This document shows positions 56,574-64,000 of a stretch of DNA of 64,000 bases, piece after piece. The stretch lies in assembly GCA_945879015.1 (NCBI GenBank), contig CAMCUO010000003.1, positions 1 to 64,000 on the forward strand. The letters are read 5' to 3'. A program made the position numbers and the translations under genes. Source of the stretch: Chitinophaga pinensis (GTDB taxonomy: Bacteria > Bacteroidota > Bacteroidia > 2-12-FULL-35-15). The notes under the pieces were generated by a model. That model saw only the letters and a list, made by a program, of their open reading frames with translations. It was not told the origin of the DNA and did not search any database. The stretch's first letter is position 1. Each line of letters begins with the position of its first letter.

Positions 56574-59500
56574 TCACTTACAAAATTGACGAAGTGATTC
56601 TAAAGCTCCGGGTACATTCATTGTTTTTGCCTTTGAAAAATCAGCACATGCTTCTGTTAATTTACCCGTTGCACTGTAAGCTCGGCCTCTGAGAACATAA
56701 GCTTGCCCGTTGTTTGGCTCCAATTCAATCACTCTGCTAAAATCCTTTAATGCACCTTCAAAATCATTTATAAACCCTTTTGCATATCCACGATTGAATA
56801 AGACTTTCAAATTATTATTTGAGATCAGGTACGCTTTATCCAGAATTGAAATAACCTCTTTGTAATTCTGTTGTTTTCCCCGTACAATAGCTAAATTATT
56901 GTAAGCATCAATATTTTTAGGATTTAGTTCAATTGCCCTGCCTAAAGCTACGGCAGCTTCCTCTAATTGATCTAAGCTAAGTAGTAAGGTTCCTTTTTCG
57001 TAAAGTAATTGAGCATTCGAAGGATTGTTATCCAGTGCTGAATTTATTTCTTTGAGTGTTCCAGCATGATCCCCCTTTAGATCAATTAATGCATGTTGGT
57101 TCTGCAATTCATCTTTCTTAACTGCTCCTTTTGAAGAGGCAAGATTCATGTATTCCAGGGCTTTGTTTTTATCTCCTGCTTCACTCGCTTTTCGAGACCA
57201 CATCATATATATATCAGGGTTTAGATCAGCCATATAAAAAGCTAGTTCCTTGCAGCCGCCTATGGATTGGAATAATCCTGTTTGCAGTATTTCGTCTTGT
57301 GTCAATCCGTCTTTTTGGCGCATATATTTTTTTAGTAAAAGATTGCTGCTTTCAAACTTTTTTCTTTCATCTAAAACAACGAATTCTGAAGGTTCTGAAT
57401 TATAATAAAATGCTTTAGGAGCCCATAATTCAAGTAATGGGTGGTCTTCTGTATTAATTGAACCTTGCGCGGCATAGTCAATAAGCCCTTTTGTTGAAGA
57501 GCTCATTTGTTGAGACAAGAAGGTGCTGAAAGTGTGTATGTTTATTTTCCCAAATTTATCTGCAACTGCATTATAATTCTTCTCAATAGTTTCCAAATTA
57601 AAATTGAACGCTGTTTCGGAACATAATAAAAGAATATCGGATTTTCCAATGTGCCACAAACTCACATATTTAAATTCATCAAGGGCAGTTCTTAAAATAA
57701 GTTTGAGACTTTTATTGTCCATCTCATAATAACTAAACCATTGTGCAACGTATCCACCCAGATTCAGTTTTTCTTTACAATCAGAAAAGAATTCTTTTGT
57801 AAACAAATTACCCACTCCTGCTGACCAGGGATTAGAAGGCTGACTAATTATTACATCGTATTTTTTTGAAGAAAGGCGGAGAGCAGAAACACCATCATCC
57901 TTTATTACTTTAAGATTTTTTCTTTTAAGAGGTTGTTCATTAATTCCTTTAAAATGTCGTGATGCTTCAATTACTTCGGCAGAAATTTCAGCTACTTCCG
58001 CATATTTCACATTAGGGTGTGTCATGGCATACCCAATAGTTGTACCCGCTCCATACCCAATGACAAAAACTTGTTCTGCTTTTGGATGTAGAATTACCGG
58101 GGTAAGCCCAAGTGATACCTGGGTGCGGAGATCCGTAACTGAATTGGCATCCGATTTTCCATTTGTTGAAAGATAAATTTGATTTCGTTCGATACCTACG
58201 ATAATTGTTCCACCTATTCCTTCTTTATAATAAAGGATCTTGTTTCCTTGCTTAATGCCTGATATAAATTCTTTATATGTATTCGGGGGAAGGCTTCGGT
58301 TAATTTGTCGGGGAACTTGCGATAACATAATAGGGTAAGCCCAAGATTTTGAGTTGACATTCTTGAAAAATAAAAATCCGCAAACTACTAAAATCGAACC
58401 AAGTACGGTCTTGTATTTAGTGGAAACAAAATCTTTTTGAAGATAGACATTTAAGGATAAAAACAGGTTTATTGCAAGGGCAATAATTATTGTCGTTAAG
58501 ATCCCGAAAGTTGGAATTAGGAATAAACCGGAGATAAGTGCACCGAGAACCGTCCCCAATGTATTGACGGCAAAGATTCTGCCTATTATTTTACCGCTGT
58601 TTTCCACACTGTTAATAGCAACACGACTTAATATTGGCAATGACATGCCCATAAAAATTGTTGGAATTACAAGTACCAGAAAGACAAATGTGAATTGTAT
58701 TAATAGATAATATGAATAATCATGTGGAAGCCCGATTGGCCCGCTTGCAGCTTTCCATATTTCGTAGGGCAGGTATTCGTATAAGGGCAACGTAAGAAAA
58801 ATTGATATAACTATTGCGAATTGGCAAAGACCGACAAAACTTAGCGGATTTTTTATTTTGAAATTGTACCGGTAAGTTAAGTAACTCCCTAAAGTTATTC
58901 CGCTGATAAATGCTGCTAAAATAATTGTGAATGAATACGTTGATGAACCTAAAATTGGTATGAGCAAACGCAGCCAAACTACCTCATATACCATTGCACT
59001 GAATCCTGAAAGGGCAGCAATTCGCAAAACTAATTTAAATTGTTTTTGAGAAACGATAAAAGGTTTTTTGTCCAATTCCGGTTTCGTTTCAACTGGTTCC
59101 GTTTTGGATGGATCCGGGTTCAATCTGGATAGATAAAGACTTACTAATCCAACAAACAATTCAACAGAGGCTGCAAAATAAGTTGTTTTTAATAGCCCAA
59201 AAGTTTGTATAAAATAAAATCCCGCTAAAACAGTACCAATTACTGCTCCCAAACTATTAATAAAATACAAAATGGAAACATTTTTACCAACTTGATCTAA
59301 TTTAGAACTTAAGAATTTTACCAATACAGGTAAAGTTCCGCCCATTAAAAATGTTGGAAATAATATGGTAGCTCCACTAACAATAAATTTGATTAGCAAC
59401 ACAATTGAACTATCACTTGCCCAACCATTTGAACTAACTATTGAAATAAAACTCTTTTCGACAAAAGAGAAAATTGGCACATAAAAAAAACAATAAATTG

Positions 59501-59750
59501 AAAGAGTAATTTCTATAATTGCAAATAATACAAGAGTCTTTTTAAAAGTATCTGCTTTCTTTCCCCAATACCAAGCACCTAAAGCTAATCCACCCATATA
59601 GGTTGCTAAAACTATGGATTGAGAATAAGTTGTGTTTCCTAAGAAATATGAAAGTTGTTTAAACCAAACAACCTGATAAATAAGGGCAGAAATTCCGGAC
59701 AAAACAAATAAGGAGCAGATAAATAAGAACCTTAATCGTTTATTTGACAT
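56574..59750 (-). CDS. Fused multi-spanning membrane protein / spermidine synthase-like / TPR protein
   Basis: 1058 residues starting at ATG 59750 (SNKRLRFLFICSLFV); the upstream TTG at 59819 is less likely. The N-terminal half (to about 490) has around 13-14 membrane helices in two repeats, each with the GxxALIYQVVW / GFSAMVYEVVW and FPTFLMGGTLPVL / IPTIFMGMSLPIL blocks of fused MFS/spermidine-synthase proteins. A spermidine-synthase-like domain follows (VFVIGYGAGTTIGYAMTHP, VIKDDGVSALRLSSKKYDVI, SQPSNPWSAGVGNLFTKEFF), with an SAM/dcSAM-type binding loop. TPR units fill about 890-1058 (PSNAQLLYEKGTLLLSLDQLEEA). Whether it makes polyamines is unknown; the family's reaction is largely untested. 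Confidence 0.82.
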   Translation of the reverse strand: MSNKRLRFLFICSLFVLSGISALIYQVVWFKQLSYFLGNTTYSQSIVLATYMGGLALGAWYWGKKADTFKKTLVLFAIIEITLSIYCFFYVPIFSFVEKSFISIVSSNGWASDSSIVLLIKFIVSGATILFPTFLMGGTLPVLVKFLSSKLDQVGKNVSILYFINSLGAVIGTVLAGFYFIQTFGLLKTTYFAASVELFVGLVSLYLSRLNPDPSKTEPVETKPELDKKPFIVSQKQFKLVLRIAALSGFSAMVYEVVWLRLLIPILGSSTYSFTIILAAFISGITLGSYLTYRYNFKIKNPLSFVGLCQFAIVISIFLTLPLYEYLPYEIWKAASGPIGLPHDYSYYLLIQFTFVFLVLVIPTIFMGMSLPILSRVAINSVENSGKIIGRIFAVNTLGTVLGALISGLFLIPTFGILTTIIIALAINLFLSLNVYLQKDFVSTKYKTVLGSILVVCGFLFFKNVNSKSWAYPIMLSQVPRQINRSLPPNTYKEFISGIKQGNKILYYKEGIGGTIIVGIERNQIYLSTNGKSDANSVTDLRTQVSLGLTPVILHPKAEQVFVIGYGAGTTIGYAMTHPNVKYAEVAEISAEVIEASRHFKGINEQPLKRKNLKVIKDDGVSALRLSSKKYDVIISQPSNPWSAGVGNLFTKEFFSDCKEKLNLGGYVAQWFSYYEMDNKSLKLILRTALDEFKYVSLWHIGKSDILLLCSETAFNFNLETIEKNYNAVADKFGKINIHTFSTFLSQQMSSSTKGLIDYAAQGSINTEDHPLLELWAPKAFYYNSEPSEFVVLDERKKFESSNLLLKKYMRQKDGLTQDEILQTGLFQSIGGCKELAFYMADLNPDIYMMWSRKASEAGDKNKALEYMNLASSKGAVKKDELQNQHALIDLKGDHAGTLKEINSALDNNPSNAQLLYEKGTLLLSLDQLEEAAVALGRAIELNPKNIDAYNNLAIVRGKQQNYKEVISILDKAYLISNNNLKVLFNRGYAKGFINDFEGALKDFSRVIELEPNNGQAYVLRGRAYSATGKLTEACADFSKAKTMNVPGALESLRQFCK

Positions 59751-60016
59751 CGAATGATTTTTTTGCAAATATATCAATTTCGAATGTGCATTTAGCAATT
59801 GAAGACTTTTTTTCAGCAATTCTATAATTTCGCGGATATAAAATTTTTATGGTTGAATTATTTTATGGCAGTAAAGTGGATAAAGAAAATATAAATAATG
59901 TTAAAAAAAATTAGGTATTTTAGTTAAGAGTTTTTAAATTTACTTCTTAAAACATCCTCAGTTTATTATTTAGAAATAACGAATTGAAAATAAGAACAAT
60001 TAGACCACTCTCCAAT

Positions 60017-63000
60017 ATGAAAAAAAAGCAGCAACTGTTATTAGTGTTAATAGCATTAATTGCACTTCAAATACAGTTATTTGGTCAAGGTAAAGAAATC
60101 CCCAAAACATTAATAGCTACTAATAATTTGTTTGATTCTAATCGACCTGAAGAATCGATCCCATTGAGAGCACCTTGTAATGCAACTACCTGTGCAACAC
60201 CAATTCCAATTACACTTACGACACTTGGTACTCAGATTTGTGCGCCTGTGCAATGTAATGATGCAAGCCAGGTTGCCGGCCCTAATTTTCCCGGAGCCAA
60301 TTGTTATGATTTACCCAATCCCACAATTTGGTATTCGGTTGTTCCACCAGCTGGTACAGCAACTCTTCAGATTAACATAACAAGTACAACAACCAATCCG
60401 ACTTTTGCAGTCTACAGCACTGCAGATTGCAGTACATTTACAATATATGATGATGCCGGTGAATGTTATACAGGCGCAGCCGGAGCTGTATCTGGCAATA
60501 TGGCAGTACCTAATACTGGAACTACAATACTTATAGGAGTATCTGCACCGGCAGGACAAGTGGGCAATTTTACTATTTGTGTTACGCCCCAGGCAGATAA
60601 CTCTGCCTGTAATATCAATTCTATTTTAGCTCCCACTTCAACATCAATGGGGTCGCCTTTAACCGGACCATATTTACCCGGAGAAACTGTTGGTTTCTGT
60701 TATACTATTAATCAATATACCCAGGCAAATTGTAACTGGTTACAGGGAATTGTTCCAACATTTGGAAATTGTTGGGATCCTTCGTCTTTTTCACCTACCG
60801 GGCAGCCAACAGTGACAACAGCTTTAGTTCAGGAAGGAAGTTTTTGTGCCGGAGCATGGGCTTGGTGGCCATCAGGAAGCGTACTTTATAATAGTACAAG
60901 TGCAAGTGTAGGAGCCGGTTGGTTCTTCAGTCAGCCAGCAGGATTGGATCCCGATAACTCCTGGGGAGACGCAAATGGTATGTGTTCGTCAGGCATGGGT
61001 GCGTGTGATGGTGCTACAAGTGGCCTCACCTGGCAAGTTTGTTTTAATTTAACGGTAACTACTAACTGTGCAACAAATCCGGATTGCGGGGTCACAATTA
61101 AAACGTATGCTGATGGAGAAATAGGCAGTTGGACAAATGTTGGCTGCGTTGCTGATCAACCCGATGTCTATAATGCAGCAGTTTATTGTTGTTTAATGAC
61201 TGTGAATGCTGGTTTAGATCAAACGATTTGTTCCAATGGTTCTACTGCCTTAAGTGGTTCTTTTGCAAATAATAATGGCGCCACTACTGTCGTCTGGACA
61301 TCAAGTCCGGTAGGAGCGCTGACCGGATTGTCAAGTACCACATCCTTAACACCTACATTCACACCCCCCGTTGGTATAACGGGGCCGGTTACATTTACTC
61401 TTTCTGCCACTGACCAACAATGTACTATAACAGATAATCTGATAATTACTGTAAACCCACCTCCAACAGTTGCAACTGCTGGTGGAGACCAAACGGTTTG
61501 TGGAACAACTGCCACATTTGCCGGAAATACTGCTACTATTGGAACAGGAGCATGGACACTCATCAGTGGTTCAGGAACAATTACCACTACATCTTCTCCA
61601 ACTTCAGGAATCACAGGTTTAGGGGTAGGCGCAAACGTATTTCAGTGGACAATTGCAAATGCACCTTGTCCGGCAACAACCGATCAAGTAACAATAACAG
61701 GAGTTGCAGCACCAACAGTTGCAGCCGCTAGTCTAGATCAAACAGTATGTGCTACTACTGCAACTTTAGCAGGAAATACTGCTACTATTGGAACAGGAGC
61801 ATGGACACTCATCAGCGGTTCAGGAACAATTACTACTCCATCTTCTCCTACATCGGGAGTAACAAGTTTAGGAGTAGGCGCAAACGTATTTCAATGGACA
61901 ATATCTAATAACCCATGTCCTTCAACAACCGATCAAGTAACAATTACTGGAGTAGCTCCTCCAACAGTTGCTGCAGCAGGACCAGATCAAACAGTTTGTG
62001 CTACTTCTGCTACACTGGCTGGAAATACAGCCGTTACAGGAACAGGTACTTGGACATTAATTAGCGGTTCAGGAACGATTACAACACCTTCTTCTCCAAC
62101 TTCTGGAGTAACAGCTTTGGGAGTAGGTGCAAACGTATTTCAATGGACGATATCTAATAACCCTTGTCCTGCAACAACCGATCAAGTAACAATTACAGGT
62201 GTTGTAGCTCCAACAGTTGCTAATGCCGGTCCGGATCAAACTTTGTGTGGTAGCACAGCAACACTGGCTGGAAATACTGCGGTTACAGGGACAGGAACTT
62301 GGACACTTATTAGTGGTTCAGGAACAATAACAACTCCATCTTCTCCAACATCAGGTTTAACAGGCTTAGCAGTTGGGGTGAATGTTTTTCAATGGACAAT
62401 CTCAAATGCGCCTTGTCCTTCTACTTCGGATCAGATTAGCATTACAGTTACTTCAACACCAACAGTTGCCACAGCAGGCCTTGATCAAACGGTTTGCGGA
62501 ACAACAGCTACACTGGGCGGAAATACTCCTGGAGCTGGAGTAGGAGTTTGGACATTAATAAGCGGTTCAGGTACAATCACAACGCCATCTTCTCCAACAT
62601 CTGTAGTAACAGGATTAGGGGTTGGTGCAAACGTATTTGAATGGGCTATTACTAGTGCGCCATGTACACCTTCATCGGATCAGGTTACAATCACAGGTGT
62701 TGCAACACCAACCGCTGCAGCGGCAGGATCTGACCAAACTGTTTGTGGAACTTCTGCCACTTTAGCGGGAAATACAGCCCTTGCAGGAACGGGTACATGG
62801 ACATTAATTAGCGGTTCAGGAACGATTACAACTCCATCTTCTCCTACATCGGGAGTAACAAGTTTAGGAGTAGGCGCAAACGTATTTCAATGGACGATAT
62901 CTAACAACCCTTGTCCTGCAACAACCGATCAAGTAACAATTACAGGTGTTGCCGCTCCAACAGTTGCAGCAGCAGGGCCAGATCAAACAGTTTGTGCAAC

Positions 63001-64000
63001 AACAGCTACATTGGCTGGAAATACAGCAGTTACAGGAACAGGTACTTGGACATTAATTAGCGGTTCAGGAACAATAACAACTCCATCTTCTCCAACTTCT
63101 GGAGTTACAGCTTTAGGCTTAGGTGCAAACGTATTTGAATGGACCATTGCAAACGCTCCATGTCCGTCAACGACTGACCAAGTAACAATTACAGGTGTTG
63201 CCGCTCCAACAATAGCTGCAGCTGGTCCGGATCAAAGTATATGTGTTAACACTGCTGCACTTTTTGGAAATACAGCTACTATCGGCACTGGAACTTGGAC
63301 GCTTATCAGTGGTTCTGGAACTATTACAGCGCCTTCATCTCCAACATCAGGAGTGACAGGTTTAGCAATAGGTGCAAACGTATTCCAATGGACAATTGAT
63401 AATGCTCCTTGTGTGGCTAGTTCTGACCAAGTAACAATCACAATGAATGCACCCGATGACGCTTCATTTGCTTATTCTTCTTCTACATTCTGCCAATCAG
63501 GTATCGATCCAAGTCCAATAATTACAGGATTTGCAGGTGGAACTTTCAGTTCTACAGCAGGACTTACTTTAAATTCGGTAACAGGAACAATTACTTTGCT
63601 TTCTAGTACACTTGGAACTTACACGGTGACTTATGCAACCAACGGACCTTGCCCAAGTACAGCTACTTTTAATATTACGATTACACTTGCACCTTTAGCT
63701 TCATTTAGTTATGCAGGTCCATATTGTCAGGATTCTGGATTAGATCCATTTCCAACTTTTGGTGCTGGAGCTAGTGCTGGAGTATTTGGTTCTTCAGTAG
63801 GATTGACTATTGATCCATCAACGGGACAAATTACACTTTCCACTTCAACTCCAGGAACATATACAGTTGCAAATGATATTGCCGCTTCTGGTGGATGTTC
63901 TCCTTCTTCGGCTACAGCTACTATAGTTATCGATCCTTTTGCAACTGCTGATGCTGGAGTAGATGATACAATTTGTGCCGGCTCAACTTTTACTACTATA
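60017..64000 (+). CDS. Giant secreted repeat protein, 3' end outside the window
   Basis: The frame is open from ATG 60017 to the last base with no stop, at least 1328 residues. A signal peptide (about 1-24, ending QLFGQ) precedes a Cys-rich N-terminal part: a pre-peptidase-C-like domain (about residues 90-190; YDLPNPTIWYSVVPP) and a unique block with NCWDPSSFSPTGQP and GAWAWWPSG. Then come one Ig-like unit and eight 83-residue tandem units (from about residue 483 to 1146), each with DQTVC, TWTLISGSGTITTPSSPTSG and GANVFQWTI. Two further unlike domains with FCQSGIDPSP / YCQDSGLDPFP begin before the cut. Such proteins are typically T9SS adhesins with a type B tail, which would lie beyond the window. 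Confidence 0.85.
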   Translation, partial: MKKKQQLLLVLIALIALQIQLFGQGKEIPKTLIATNNLFDSNRPEESIPLRAPCNATTCATPIPITLTTLGTQICAPVQCNDASQVAGPNFPGANCYDLPNPTIWYSVVPPAGTATLQINITSTTTNPTFAVYSTADCSTFTIYDDAGECYTGAAGAVSGNMAVPNTGTTILIGVSAPAGQVGNFTICVTPQADNSACNINSILAPTSTSMGSPLTGPYLPGETVGFCYTINQYTQANCNWLQGIVPTFGNCWDPSSFSPTGQPTVTTALVQEGSFCAGAWAWWPSGSVLYNSTSASVGAGWFFSQPAGLDPDNSWGDANGMCSSGMGACDGATSGLTWQVCFNLTVTTNCATNPDCGVTIKTYADGEIGSWTNVGCVADQPDVYNAAVYCCLMTVNAGLDQTICSNGSTALSGSFANNNGATTVVWTSSPVGALTGLSSTTSLTPTFTPPVGITGPVTFTLSATDQQCTITDNLIITVNPPPTVATAGGDQTVCGTTATFAGNTATIGTGAWTLISGSGTITTTSSPTSGITGLGVGANVFQWTIANAPCPATTDQVTITGVAAPTVAAASLDQTVCATTATLAGNTATIGTGAWTLISGSGTITTPSSPTSGVTSLGVGANVFQWTISNNPCPSTTDQVTITGVAPPTVAAAGPDQTVCATSATLAGNTAVTGTGTWTLISGSGTITTPSSPTSGVTALGVGANVFQWTISNNPCPATTDQVTITGVVAPTVANAGPDQTLCGSTATLAGNTAVTGTGTWTLISGSGTITTPSSPTSGLTGLAVGVNVFQWTISNAPCPSTSDQISITVTSTPTVATAGLDQTVCGTTATLGGNTPGAGVGVWTLISGSGTITTPSSPTSVVTGLGVGANVFEWAITSAPCTPSSDQVTITGVATPTAAAAGSDQTVCGTSATLAGNTALAGTGTWTLISGSGTITTPSSPTSGVTSLGVGANVFQWTISNNPCPATTDQVTITGVAAPTVAAAGPDQTVCATTATLAGNTAVTGTGTWTLISGSGTITTPSSPTSGVTALGLGANVFEWTIANAPCPSTTDQVTITGVAAPTIAAAGPDQSICVNTAALFGNTATIGTGTWTLISGSGTITAPSSPTSGVTGLAIGANVFQWTIDNAPCVASSDQVTITMNAPDDASFAYSSSTFCQSGIDPSPIITGFAGGTFSSTAGLTLNSVTGTITLLSSTLGTYTVTYATNGPCPSTATFNITITLAPLASFSYAGPYCQDSGLDPFPTFGAGASAGVFGSSVGLTIDPSTGQITLSTSTPGTYTVANDIAASGGCSPSSATATIVIDPFATADAGVDDTICAGSTFTTI
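61463..63454 (+). repeat. Eight exact-length 249-bp tandem repeats
   Basis: The codon for Ala in G-A-N-V-F recurs at 61631, 61880, 62129, 62378 (Val here), 62627, 62876, 63125 and 63374, each 249 bp apart. Units begin with P-T-V-A-x-A-G. Copies 2, 3, 6 and 7 are the most alike (for example NPCPATTDQVTITGV), which suggests recent gene conversion or unequal crossing-over. The array will be hard to assemble and is likely to vary in copy number. Confidence 0.95.

Noticed and set aside
61463..63454. Regularly spaced repeats as a CRISPR array.
   Set aside because: The 249-bp period is coding, in frame and without spacers; there are no cas genes.

Overview
The window comes from a member of the Bacteroidota. 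The evidence is threefold: many secreted proteins end in type IX secretion system (T9SS) sorting domains of type A or type B; SecD and SecF are fused in one gene; and several promoters fit the phylum's TTTG / TAnnTTTG pattern instead of -35/-10 boxes. The DNA is AT-rich. I cannot place it below phylum level from sequence alone. Both window ends cut genes: the 3' end of a DinB-like gene at the left and an unfinished giant surface protein at the right. I saw no rRNA, tRNA, insertion sequence, prophage or CRISPR array.

Layout. 0-5 kb: murB, two glycosyltransferases and a two-gene toxin-antitoxin-like module (winged-helix regulator plus nucleotidyltransferase) behind a 19-bp-arm palindrome. 5-13 kb: ftsE, a 1046-residue TPR protein overlapping an outer-membrane barrel gene, and gyrB. 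13-26.5 kb, all on the minus strand: three collagen-like proteins that share one N-terminal module and carry different C-terminal heads, a small secreted protein, and two large T9SS type B proteins built from repeated Ig-like and PKD domains. 26.7-28.7 kb: mdh, a retropepsin-like protease and a DCC-family redox protein.

28.7-45.7 kb is the most unusual part. A minus-strand group encodes a cytochrome/beta-propeller lipoprotein, a small lipoprotein and an outer-membrane barrel ending in a metal-binding tail. A plus-strand operon encodes two CX4CH proteins, a secreted CxxC redoxin, a secreted multicopper oxidase, a secreted propeller with a CDCCP motif, a TonB-dependent receptor and a Crp-type regulator. 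An MFS transporter, a second TonB-dependent receptor and a His/Cys-rich small protein follow. My inference is a cell-surface copper or other metal/redox system. Between the two groups lies a redoxin gene with an in-frame TGA exactly where its intact paralogue has cysteine.

45.8-64 kb: a secreted peptidylarginine-deiminase-like enzyme resembling Porphyromonas PPAD, two tandem FG-GAP T9SS proteins, secDF, tatA, a membrane/spermidine-synthase/TPR fusion, and the start of a giant protein with eight exact 249-bp tandem repeats. At least nine intact genes and one broken gene in the window encode T9SS cargo. Short dispersed palindromic repeats occupy many of the intergenic gaps.
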